The translations under genes were made by a program, and so were the position numbers. From assembly GCA_038323375.1 (NCBI GenBank), contig JBBQGV010000004.1, positions 1-64,000 of the forward strand: DNA of 64,000 nucleotides, written 5' to 3'. Below are positions 6,844-14,553 of this stretch, piece by piece (position 1 is the first letter of the stretch; each line of letters opens with the position of its first letter). The stretch is from JABWAJ01 sp038323375. Its GTDB lineage: Bacteria > Bacteroidota > Bacteroidia > Chitinophagales > Saprospiraceae. Below the pieces are notes generated by a model. It ran no database searches, was not told where the DNA came from, and saw only the letters and a program-made list of their open reading frames with translations.

Positions 6844-8571
6844 TCAATTTCCCTCCACCGCTTCCACAGCGCCGCTCGTGGTTGGCAGGTTGATGTCTCC
6901 CCGCAACGACCGGCTCGTTCGTGTGCCCGATCCGCTGTTTTTTAAGTGCAAATTGAAAGAAAAGTCGAGGGTCGCCATATTCGCGTCGTCAATTTTATCT
7001 AAAGGGAAGGTCTCCGCTGTTTCAAAAGTGAGGTAGAAACAGCGCTTTTGGGCGTCTCCCCGAACGTCAGTCAGGCGCATGGACACTTCCTGGTTGCGCC
7101 GGCGCGCCACGATATTGTCCACATAAGGCTGCGTGCCATAATCCACCGGATTTTCCTTGTCTTCCACATTCACCACGCATTTCCATTGCAGGGCGAAGCG
7201 GCGGTCTTCTTTTTTACTCAGATCGAACGCGCCCCCGCTCAGGTTCACGATGGGGTGGGCGCTGGTTTGAATCGCTTCGTTGACGTAAAAACTGAGGTAT
7301 TCGCCGCCGACTGGTTTTTTGCTGCGGATCTGATATGCCACACTCAGGCTGACTGGCCTGCCCGAAAGCGGTCCCTGGAAATACTTGGGCGCAGCTTTGC
7401 CGGTCACGGTAAAATTGCAGCCGAAGGACTGGTCATCGGCATTGAAATAATATTCAGCGTTCAGCGACGGCAATCCTTCGTACGCTTCGGTATTGATGGG
7501 TTTGATTTCCCAAAATCCCTCTGTCATGAATTCCGGGATGCCGGGAATGGTAAGTTCGTGGTGGTGTACAGCGCCTTCGGTCATCAATTGGGTTCCCTCA
7601 GCGGCAGCAGCCATTTGCAGGCGGTCGAAATAGCTGCGGATGTCGGCAGGGGAGGGGAGTGGATCAAACAGGCCTTCTTTGGTATAATAATTATCGAAAT
7701 CGGCAAAAACGATGGTTTCCCAATCCGTGCCGGTAAAAGAGGTCGTAGAAGTTTTGCCACGCCCAAAGGTAGCGGTGATGCGCGAAGACAAAGGCCCACT
7801 GAAATTGACGCCCAGTTCCGCTTCAACTTTTGCATTTTCTTCGGCGGTGGCGATGTGTTTCAGCAACACGCCTTCAAATTCGCGCAGGTAGTAGGCATTG
7901 TTGACAAAAGAAGGGTTGTCGGTATAGAATTTCCACAACAAAAGCATTGCTTCCGTGGTGCGGGCGTCGTTGGCCTGAAAAATAACGCGCAGGGGCGAAA
8001 TGAAAGAGCCGCAAAGCCCCACGACCGTTGATTGACGGCGTTCGTCGCGGTCAAGCGCCGTTTTGAATGCGGCATACGGCGGTTCAATGCCGGCATCGAG
8101 GGCTGCTTTGAGGTAGCCGCTGCAGTTTTTGGTCATGAGGAAAGCGTCGAAGTTTTTATCGGGATCTAAGGCAAATTCTTCGCTCAAACTTCCTGCGCGC
8201 AGCAGGTGAGAAGGCGAAAATTTTACATCCTGAAACAAACGCTGGCGCTCGTCGCCTTTAAAAATGTAGTAAAACAGGCCGCCACCCCGGATGTCGGCGG
8301 TTTCCACTTTGGTGCGCAGGGTGCGTTTGCCAATGAAGCGGGTGATGTCTTGCGGCACATAATCCCGTTTCCCGTCCCCGAGGTTGAACCCGCAGTATTG
8401 GGTATGGAGTTTGAATTTTTCCTGCAATGCGTAGCCCAGCGAGAAGCGGGTATGGGTGCGCAGGGGCGGCCAGGTTTCCAGCCGGTCTTTGTCCGCTTTG
8501 TCTTTGGGTTGCGCTTGTGCGGAAGCGAAGCTGCACAGGGGCAGCGACAACAGCAAAATCAGTTTACGCAT
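6844..8571 (-). CDS. exported hypothetical protein
   Basis: A 575-residue protein of unknown function. A Sec signal peptide is evident (MRKLILLLSLPLCSFASAQA). The mature part is mixed alpha/beta with no T9SS sorting domain and no lipobox. The C-terminal third (from about residue 370) looks beta-rich with alternating polar/hydrophobic segments (AEYYFNADDQSFGCNFTV ... FYLTFETAETFPL). Several Cys are present but form no metal motif I recognise. It is transcribed alone, convergent with the aspartate kinase gene. Confidence 0.75.
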   Translation of the reverse strand: MRKLILLLSLPLCSFASAQAQPKDKADKDRLETWPPLRTHTRFSLGYALQEKFKLHTQYCGFNLGDGKRDYVPQDITRFIGKRTLRTKVETADIRGGGLFYYIFKGDERQRLFQDVKFSPSHLLRAGSLSEEFALDPDKNFDAFLMTKNCSGYLKAALDAGIEPPYAAFKTALDRDERRQSTVVGLCGSFISPLRVIFQANDARTTEAMLLLWKFYTDNPSFVNNAYYLREFEGVLLKHIATAEENAKVEAELGVNFSGPLSSRITATFGRGKTSTTSFTGTDWETIVFADFDNYYTKEGLFDPLPSPADIRSYFDRLQMAAAAEGTQLMTEGAVHHHELTIPGIPEFMTEGFWEIKPINTEAYEGLPSLNAEYYFNADDQSFGCNFTVTGKAAPKYFQGPLSGRPVSLSVAYQIRSKKPVGGEYLSFYVNEAIQTSAHPIVNLSGGAFDLSKKEDRRFALQWKCVVNVEDKENPVDYGTQPYVDNIVARRRNQEVSMRLTDVRGDAQKRCFYLTFETAETFPLDKIDDANMATLDFSFNLHLKNSGSGTRTSRSLRGDINLPTTSGAVEAVEGN

Positions 8572-8794
8572 TTTTCGATGTTCTTTGCTTTAGCGTTTGT
8601 TGGAGAAAACCCAAGAAACTCTAACCGGGTTCACAGGAATGATAGAAATAAAAGGTGACCGGAATGGCAACGCTGTTTCGGGCGATTGTAATATCTTATC
8701 CACTAAAAAAAAATAAAATCAACGATGTTTGATTAACGCAGAAAGTTGGTTTGCGTTACATTGGATAGGAGGAAAATGCGGGCGTGATCATTTA
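8572..8794. other. intergenic region, nothing recognised
   Basis: About 220 bp between the start of the exported protein gene and a broken Rpn-type tail; I see no gene, and no clear -7 box for the minus strand. Confidence 0.4.
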
Positions 8795-9013
8795 TTATGC
8801 AGATTCGCGGGCCCATTGGGCAACGGAATCAGATGGTATATCCAAGATCGAAGAAACATCTTCTATGGAGAAGCCTCTGGATAGCATACGCTTGACATGT
8901 GCCTTGAGGGTTTCCTAGATGACTTCCTCCCGGACTTCCTGAATGACTTCCTCCCGGACTTCTACTTTGATGTCCTCTATCATGGCTTGACGGATGAGTT
9001 CTTCGATGCCCAT
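8795..9013 (-). pseudogene. Rpn/PD-(D/E)XK transposase-type C-terminal tail, broken by an in-frame stop
   Basis: The minus strand from ATG 9013 reads MGIEELIRQAMIEDIKVEV and continues REEVIQEVREEVI, then TAG, then ETLKAHVKRMLSRGFSIEDV and a further segment to TAA at 8795. The charged repeats followed by a 'mLsrGfsiedVssildip' helix are typical of the C-terminal tail of Rpn family recombination-promoting nucleases/putative transposases. The nuclease domain is absent and a nonsense codon interrupts the frame, so this is a relic. Confidence 0.65.
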
Positions 9014-9036
9014 TTTTTTCCTGATTTGTTTTAACA

Positions 9037-10386
9037 CTACTGAAATAACTCTTTCAGTTTCTCTGCCAATGCCGGCCCGCGAAGCCCTCTGGCGATGATG
9101 CGGCCTTCGCGATCCACCAACACCGTGTGGGGAATGGAAGAAACGCCATATCTTTTTGCGACGTCATTCTGCCAGCCTTTCAGGTCGCTGACGTGGTTCC
9201 AGACCAAACCATCTTGCTGGATCGCCTGGAGCCACCGTTCTTTGTCGCGGTCGAGGCTGACACCCAGAATATCAAATCCTTTGTCTTTATACGTTTCATA
9301 GAGCTTCACCACCTCAGGGTTATCGCGACGGCAGGGGCCGCACCAGCTTGCCCAAAAATCAACTAAAACAATTTTGCCACGCAGGCTGCTCAGGCTTTTG
9401 GTTTTTTCGTCGGGCGTGGGCTGCGTGAAATCAGGCGCTACGGCACCGACCACAAAAGCTCTTTTGCGATCCAGTTCCTGGGTCATGTTGGCCACGGCGC
9501 CGGGGTCTTTGGTTTTGAACGCGGCGATAAAACCTTCTCCGAAGTAGATAAACTCCGGATTTTCGGTTTGCTGCAGGATGTTGATGACGCCGCTCAGTGC
9601 CATTTTATGGGCATCGGATCCTTTGGGAATCGTTTCCATAGATTTTTCTACGTAAGCCCGCAGTTGTGCAGGGGGTACTTGAACGGCTACCAGGGTACTG
9701 GTGTAACTTTTGAACGCCTCGTATACCCAGGGCAGTTTGTTGTAACCGGCATCTTTGAAATCGGCATGTCGGAAGTATTCGCCTGCGAAATAAGCGATTT
9801 CGTCGGGATAAGCTTTGCCGTGATGCGGATAGCTGAGGTAGGTGTTCAGCGCCATCACCCGGCCCAAAAATGGATTGGCTTTTTTTAGCGAGTCTAACAG
9901 GAACAGCTTCCGCTCATCCAGCGTTTTCAGCTTTCCGGAGTATTCTTTTTCTTCGGCTGAATTGGCTTCCGCGTTTTGAAGTTGCTGGTTAAAAAAATTG
10001 GTGCGATCCCTGAGTTGGTTGATTTCGCTTTTAAGAAGCTCGTAGCCGGAATTCACTTTCGATCCTTCCACCTTTGCACTGCGCATGGCGGCGCAATTGC
10101 CACTGATCGAAATGCTGTTTTCAGTGCCCAAAATGATTGGGAGCAACTGGTTTGGGTCGTTGCCGATGTAGTAGAATTTTTGCTCCGATTTCGGAATTTT
10201 AAACTCGTAAGTATCAGGAATTTCGGCAACTACGGATTGTATTTCTTTGAACATGACCCCGTCAAACTGGTACACGCGCAAGATATTGCCGCAGTTCTGA
10301 ACCTTGCAGGTGATGGTGACGGTTTCGTTTTTTTGTGGAGAAAACGCAAAAAGCAGACCGATTAAGCTTAACCCAAAAACTTTCAT
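9037..10386 (-). CDS. TlpA-like thiol-disulfide oxidoreductase (DUF4369-type N-domain + thioredoxin fold)
   Basis: A 449-residue exported protein. The signal peptide is MKVFGLSLIGLLFAFS; the N-terminal ~130 residues are beta-rich as in the DUF4369 domain, a helical middle follows, and a C-terminal AhpC/TlpA thioredoxin domain carries WASWCGPCRRD near residue 348 with the redox CxxC pair and the cis-Pro segment SIPHTVLVD. This three-part layout is common in Bacteroidota. It probably reduces disulfides or c-type cytochrome thiols in the periplasm; the partner is unknown. Confidence 0.85.
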   Translation of the reverse strand: MKVFGLSLIGLLFAFSPQKNETVTITCKVQNCGNILRVYQFDGVMFKEIQSVVAEIPDTYEFKIPKSEQKFYYIGNDPNQLLPIILGTENSISISGNCAAMRSAKVEGSKVNSGYELLKSEINQLRDRTNFFNQQLQNAEANSAEEKEYSGKLKTLDERKLFLLDSLKKANPFLGRVMALNTYLSYPHHGKAYPDEIAYFAGEYFRHADFKDAGYNKLPWVYEAFKSYTSTLVAVQVPPAQLRAYVEKSMETIPKGSDAHKMALSGVINILQQTENPEFIYFGEGFIAAFKTKDPGAVANMTQELDRKRAFVVGAVAPDFTQPTPDEKTKSLSSLRGKIVLVDFWASWCGPCRRDNPEVVKLYETYKDKGFDILGVSLDRDKERWLQAIQQDGLVWNHVSDLKGWQNDVAKRYGVSSIPHTVLVDREGRIIARGLRGPALAEKLKELFQ

Positions 10387-10402
10387 AGCACAATTTTTTT
10401 TG

Positions 10403-10410
10403 CAAAAATA
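10403..10410 (-). promoter_or_regulatory. -7 box for the TlpA-like gene
   Basis: On the minus strand TATTTTTG (TAnnTTTG), 17 bp before the ATG at 10386, implying a leader of only about a dozen bases. Confidence 0.6.
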
Positions 10411-10521
10411 GCGCGAATCATTGGGATATGCAAAGATTCTGTTTTGGAGCTTTGAAGTGATGCTTGACGAATGAAATTGGATGATCGTCTATTAAAGCCA
10501 TAAAGGTGCCGCGCTTTCTGT

Positions 10522-10529
10522 TAATTTTG
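10522..10529 (+). promoter_or_regulatory. -7 box for the 10554 membrane protein / glycosyltransferase pair
   Basis: TAATTTTG matches TAnnTTTG, 25 bp upstream of ATG 10554. Confidence 0.6.
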
Positions 10530-10553
10530 GGTCTAAATTAAATTACTACGACA

Positions 10554-11003
10554 ATGGGTTACCGACAAGAAAAGAATGGCGACAACACCACCAGATCCAT
10601 TACGGGCATCGTGGTGATGATCGTCTTTATTATAGGTCTTTTCATCATCGCACGGTTTGTGCTCAAATTATTGTATTGGTTGTCGCCGCTGTTGTTCATC
10701 GGGGCACTCATCCTCGACTACAAAACGGTGGTAGGCTACGGCCAATGGTTAGTCAATTTGGTCAAACGCAATACCCTGACCGGGGTGTTGGCAATCATCG
10801 CCTCGCTCATCTTTTTCCCTTTCGTAAGCGCCTATTTGCTTGGAAAAGCTTATTTGTCTAAAAAATCCAAAGACATCCAGAATGAACAGCGTCGCAAACG
10901 GGAAGGGGATCTGATTGATTTTGAAGAGATGGACAGCCGACCGCTGAAGTTGCCGGAAATGGAACGCCGCCGCCGTTCAGACGAAGATGATCTGATCGTT
11001 TGA
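10554..11003 (+). CDS. conserved membrane protein, unknown function
   Basis: 149 residues with two strongly hydrophobic stretches at about 15-55 (probably two passes) and a third near 85-103, then a highly charged cytoplasmic tail (ERRRRSDEDD). I recognise no named family. The next gene, a glycosyltransferase, starts at a TTG overlapping this stop codon, so the two are translationally coupled and the protein may be an accessory membrane subunit of it (inference). Confidence 0.7.
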   Translation: MGYRQEKNGDNTTRSITGIVVMIVFIIGLFIIARFVLKLLYWLSPLLFIGALILDYKTVVGYGQWLVNLVKRNTLTGVLAIIASLIFFPFVSAYLLGKAYLSKKSKDIQNEQRRKREGDLIDFEEMDSRPLKLPEMERRRRSDEDDLIV

Positions 11004-12181
11004 GTGCTGATGCGATAATTCCGGGCTTGGGCATGCTGAGCTGGATCTACTTTGCGGGATTGTCTTTAGCGGTAGCTTATGTGCTGGAAATTGCCCGCAC
11101 CCTCCGTCATTGGAAACGGTTGCCCGAGTGTATCGTTCCCTCCGGATTCAAAGCGACAACCCGAATAACGGTTGTCATTCCTGCCCGGAATGAGGCTGCT
11201 AACATGGACGCCTGCTTGCAATCTCTCTTGCAACAGGATTACCCGCCGGAGTTGATGGAAGTGGTCGTGGTGGATGATTTTTCTTCCGACGGTACTCCGG
11301 CCTTAGTTTGCCAGATGGCTGACCAACGCGTGCGGTTGCTCGAACTCCGGAATTTTGTGCCGCCTGCCGGACTCAATGCTTATAAAAAAAAGGCTCTTGA
11401 AACGGGAATCGCCGGAGCTTCCGGGGCATTGATTGCCACTACGGATGCAGACTGCGTGCTCCCTCCGCTTTGGTTGAAAACCTTAGCTTTTTTGTATCAG
11501 GAAAAACAAGCGGCTTTTGTTGCCGGGCCAGTCAGTTTTTTTGAAGAAAAAACCCTGCTGGAGCGGTTTCAATCGCTGGATTACCTCGGTATGATGGTGC
11601 TCACCGGCGCTGCCATTCAGCGTGGACAGCCCCATTTGGCCAACGGTGCCAACCTGGCTTACCCAAAAACCGTCTTTGACGCAGTCGGCGGATTCTCTGG
11701 AACCGACCACCTTGCTTCCGGCGACGACATGCTGTTGTTGCAGAAAATCGCAAAGCAACACGCTCAAAACATACATTTTGCGAAAAGCGGCAAAGCGCTG
11801 GTGTTGACCCGTGCTAAAGCAACCCTGCCTGAATTCTTAAGCCAACGGTTGCGCTGGGCATCCAAATCTGCTGCTTTCCGCAATCCCGGGTTGCTGTGGA
11901 CGCTCGGCGTGGTGTTTGCGCTGTGCTGGGTCATCCTCCTTAGCGCGCTGATTGCGCCGTTTGCAGGACTCAAAATGCTGCTGCTTTTCGGATTACTTTT
12001 TTTGATCAAATCTGCTGCTGATTATGCATTGTTGTCAACCGCCTGCCTGTATTTTGGGCGTCCGGATTTGCTCCGGTTTTTTTGGCCTGCCCAGGTTTTG
12101 CATATTGCTTATATTGCCTTCATTGGCCTGGCATCCGTGTTCCGGAAGCGCTATGTCTGGAAAGGCCGCCCGGTGCAGTAG
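11000..12181 (+). CDS. family 2 glycosyltransferase, membrane-bound
   Basis: A 393-residue GT-A enzyme. An N-terminal membrane helix is followed by VVIPARNEA (about residues 54-62), VVDDFSSDGT, the DxD-type TTDADC (about 149), GDDMLLL, and the Q-x-x-R-W motif QRLRW (about 278), then two or three C-terminal membrane segments. QxxRW is seen in processive beta-glycosyltransferases of the cellulose/hyaluronan synthase type and in related Bacteroidota lipid glycosyltransferases. The start is either TTG 11000 (overlapping the preceding stop) or ATG 11033. The stop codon lies inside the left terminal repeat of the element at 12178-12307. Confidence 0.82.
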   Translation: MSADAIIPGLGMLSWIYFAGLSLAVAYVLEIARTLRHWKRLPECIVPSGFKATTRITVVIPARNEAANMDACLQSLLQQDYPPELMEVVVVDDFSSDGTPALVCQMADQRVRLLELRNFVPPAGLNAYKKKALETGIAGASGALIATTDADCVLPPLWLKTLAFLYQEKQAAFVAGPVSFFEEKTLLERFQSLDYLGMMVLTGAAIQRGQPHLANGANLAYPKTVFDAVGGFSGTDHLASGDDMLLLQKIAKQHAQNIHFAKSGKALVLTRAKATLPEFLSQRLRWASKSAAFRNPGLLWTLGVVFALCWVILLSALIAPFAGLKMLLLFGLLFLIKSAADYALLSTACLYFGRPDLLRFFWPAQVLHIAYIAFIGLASVFRKRYVWKGRPVQ

Positions 12182-12307
12182 CGCCGAACTCCGATTCGGC
12201 GCAGTACCGGGATAGCCGGCCGGAGACCGGCGAATAGTACACGCGAGGCGGAGCCATCGCGCGAGCGAGTGTTGTCTAATAAATCGCTGCACTGCGTTCG
12301 GCGCTAC
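12178..12307 (+). repeat. R1 double-hairpin repeat, copy 3, inside a 130-bp inverted-repeat unit
   Basis: Perfect 12-bp terminal inverted repeats GTAGCGCCGAAC (12178-12189) and GTTCGGCGCTAC (12296-12307). Inside are hairpin GCGCCGAA-CTCCGA-TTCGGCGC (12181-12202), hairpin GCCGG...CCGGC (12215-12231) and CGCGA-GGC-GGA-GCC-A-TCGCG (12242-12261). The last is identical to the second hairpin of copy 2. The left end overlaps the stop codon of the glycosyltransferase gene. Confidence 0.85.
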
Positions 12308-12339
12308 AAGAAACGTTCAACTGAAAATACAAAATTGGA

Positions 12340-13332
12340 ATGTCCATCCGAAAATACCTTCAATTTTCAACTGAAGTTGCCGAAGCCCTTGCAGCGCAGC
12401 AACCGGTCGTTGCCATGGAATCTACTATCATTGCACACGGAATGCCCTATCCACAGAATCTGGAAACGGCGCAACGCATGGAAAATGCCGTTCGGGAATT
12501 TGGTGCAACGCCAGCGACCATTGCCATTCTGAATGGAAAGATCACGGTTGGTTTAGACGCAGGCGATCTGGAATATTTGGCAAAGACCGGCCACAAAATT
12601 CCCAAAGCCAGCCGCCGCGATCTGCCTTTTCTGTTGTCGCAAGGCGCAGATGGCGCTACCACCGTGGCTTCTACCATGATTGCTGCCGACCTGGCCGGTA
12701 TTCGGATTTTTGCCACCGGGGGCATCGGAGGTGTTCACCGGGGCGCGGCGCAAAGCATGGACATTTCTGCTGATTTACAGGAACTGGCCCGAACGAATGT
12801 GGCGGTTGTTTGCGCCGGCGCTAAGTCCATCCTCGACATTGGGCTTACGTTGGAATACTTAGAAACGCAGGGCGTGCCAGTCTTGGGTTATCAAACCGAT
12901 GAATTCCCCGCTTTTTATACCCGAAGCAGCGGTTTTGGGGTAGACTACCGGGTGGACACACCGGAAATACTGGCCGAAATGCTGCAAGCGAAGTGGGCAA
13001 TCGGCTTGCAGGGCGGCGTGGTCATCGCTAACCCGATTCCCGAACAGTTGGAAGCTGACGGTCTGGAAATAGAACGAGCCACGGCTCAGGCTTTACGGGA
13101 AGCGGACGAGCAGGGGATTCGCGGAAAGGCCATTACGCCGTTTTTGCTGGCTCGTATTGCGGCGCTCACTGCCGGCAAAAGCTTAAACGCTAATATCGAA
13201 CTGGCGCTGAATAATGCCCGGCTGGCGGCAGAATTGGCCACCAGTTGGGGCAGAAAATTTTCCACCCCTGAAAATTTTCCACCCCTGAAAATTTTCTGCC
13301 CCCGGGGAACTAACCGTACCTTTGCCGGGTAG
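12340..13332 (+). CDS. psuG: pseudouridine-5'-phosphate glycosidase
   Basis: A 330-residue enzyme that cleaves pseudouridine 5'-phosphate to uracil and ribose 5-phosphate. Clear family segments: VAMESTIIAHGMPYP (24-38), GATTVASTM (104-112), TGGIGGVHRGA (122-132) and the C-terminal TPFLLARI. The last ~25 residues, after the usual end ...NNARLAAELA, are encoded by palindromic non-coding-like DNA (GAAAATTTTCcacccct repeats), so the natural C-terminus has been extended by read-through into a repeat. No psuK kinase is adjacent. Confidence 0.92.
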   Translation: MSIRKYLQFSTEVAEALAAQQPVVAMESTIIAHGMPYPQNLETAQRMENAVREFGATPATIAILNGKITVGLDAGDLEYLAKTGHKIPKASRRDLPFLLSQGADGATTVASTMIAADLAGIRIFATGGIGGVHRGAAQSMDISADLQELARTNVAVVCAGAKSILDIGLTLEYLETQGVPVLGYQTDEFPAFYTRSSGFGVDYRVDTPEILAEMLQAKWAIGLQGGVVIANPIPEQLEADGLEIERATAQALREADEQGIRGKAITPFLLARIAALTAGKSLNANIELALNNARLAAELATSWGRKFSTPENFPPLKIFCPRGTNRTFAG

Positions 13333-13346
13333 AAAATTTTCTGCCA
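13253..13346. repeat. GAAAATTTTC palindrome cluster at the psuG 3' end
   Basis: Four palindromic GAAAATTTTC cores occur in about 90 bp: two followed by CACCCCT and two followed by TGCC. They encode the tail of PsuG and surround the promoter of nspC, so they may serve as an operator or as a decayed repeat. Confidence 0.65.
13317..13324 (+). promoter_or_regulatory. -7 box for nspC, inside the psuG 3' end
   Basis: TACCTTTG matches TAnnTTTG, 41 bp upstream of the nspC ATG. The context GGGAACTAACcgTACC...GCCGGGTAG resembles the sequence upstream of tRNA-Ser at 38163-38186. Confidence 0.6.
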
Positions 13347-13364
13347 GCTACGAAAAAGACAACG

Positions 13365-14507
13365 ATGCCAATTTCATACGATAACATTCAATCGCCGGCT
13401 TATGTACTGGAAATGAAGCTATTGCGCCGGAACCTGGAGCTGATCCGGCACGTACAGGAAGCAGCCAGTGTCAACATCATTCTGGCTTTGAAAGGGTTTG
13501 CCATGTGGCGCGTTTTTCCGATGGTTGGCCAATACCTGAAAGGCGCCACGGCCAGTTCTCTGAACGAAGCACGCCTGGTTTTTGAAGAAATGGGCGTAAA
13601 GGCGCATACCTATTCGCCGGCCTACCTGCCCGATGAATTTGAAGAAACGATGCGTTACAGCAGCCACATCACCTTCAATTCGATCGCCCAATACCTGCTT
13701 TACCGGGATGCATTGAAAACCGCCCCGGAACCTATTTCTGCCGGATTGCGCGTCAATCCTGAATATTCGGAAGTGGAAGTGGATTTGTACAACCCCGCTG
13801 CGCTCGGTTCGCGGCTCGGGGAGATGGTGGACGCTTTTGGCAACGGTTTGCCGGAAGGCATCGAAGGATTGCATTTTCACACCCTGTGCGAATCGTCTTC
13901 TTTTGCATTAGAAAAGGCGCTGGAGGCATTCGAAGCCCGGTTTGCCAAATTTTTTCCACAGCTAAAATGGGTCAACTTCGGTGGCGGCCACCTCATGACG
14001 CGCAAGGATTATGACGTCAACCACCTCATAGGGTTGTTGCGCCGCTTTCGCGAACGCTATAATTTAGAAGTGATCCTTGAGCCTGGAAGCGCCATCGCTT
14101 GGGAAACAGGCGTGCTGGTGTCAACCGTTTTAGACATCATCGAAAGCAGGGGCATCCGAACCGCCATCGTGGATGTGTCGTTTACGGCTCACATGCCGGA
14201 TACGCTGGAAATGCCTTACCGCCCGCGGATTATAGGGGCGAGTGTGGAACCGGTAGCCGGAAAGCCGACCTACCGCATTGGCGGGGTGAGTTGCCTTGCC
14301 GGCGATTATATGCCCGCTTATTCCTTCGATCAGGAATTGAAACCGGGCGACCGCATCGTTTTTGAAGACATGATCCACTACACGATGGTAAAAACCTCTA
14401 TGTTTAACGGAGTTAGGCACCCCGACATCTGCGTCTGGCACGAAAACGACGAACTGGAAGTAGTCCGGCGGTTTACTTACGAAGATTACAAAAGGCGGCT
14501 GTCGTGA
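13365..14507 (+). CDS. nspC: carboxynorspermidine/carboxyspermidine decarboxylase
   Basis: A 380-residue PLP enzyme of alanine racemase fold that makes norspermidine or spermidine from the carboxy precursor. The PLP lysine is K43 in ALKGFAMW. Family segments GLHFHTLCESSS, NFGGGHLMTRKDYD, LEPGSAIAWE and CLAGDYM (with the second-subunit Cys) are all present. The length is typical. With the arginine-decarboxylase-like gene at 26577 it supports polyamine synthesis by the carboxyspermidine route. The partner dehydrogenase is not in the window. The stop overlaps a GTG that opens a truncated gene. Confidence 0.93.
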   Translation: MPISYDNIQSPAYVLEMKLLRRNLELIRHVQEAASVNIILALKGFAMWRVFPMVGQYLKGATASSLNEARLVFEEMGVKAHTYSPAYLPDEFEETMRYSSHITFNSIAQYLLYRDALKTAPEPISAGLRVNPEYSEVEVDLYNPAALGSRLGEMVDAFGNGLPEGIEGLHFHTLCESSSFALEKALEAFEARFAKFFPQLKWVNFGGGHLMTRKDYDVNHLIGLLRRFRERYNLEVILEPGSAIAWETGVLVSTVLDIIESRGIRTAIVDVSFTAHMPDTLEMPYRPRIIGASVEPVAGKPTYRIGGVSCLAGDYMPAYSFDQELKPGDRIVFEDMIHYTMVKTSMFNGVRHPDICVWHENDELEVVRRFTYEDYKRRLS

Positions 14508-14535
14508 ACCTGTTTGTTTATGGCACCCTGATGTA
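14504..14535 (+). pseudogene. 5' stub of a gamma-glutamylcyclotransferase-like gene
   Basis: GTG 14504 overlaps the nspC stop (GTGA) and encodes MNLFVYGTLM, the near-invariant N-terminus of AIG2/GGCT-like proteins (substrate loop YGTL). After about ten codons the similarity ends and the sequence runs into the 3' end of the convergent korB gene. It appears to be the beginning of a coupled gene whose remainder was deleted. Confidence 0.65.
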
Positions 14536-14553
14536 TGGTATGCCTTTTTCATC

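Noticed and set aside
7048..8031. 327-codon plus-strand frame
   Set aside because: Entirely antisense to the exported 575-residue protein, no start signal, no family motifs; a shadow frame of a GC-rich gene.
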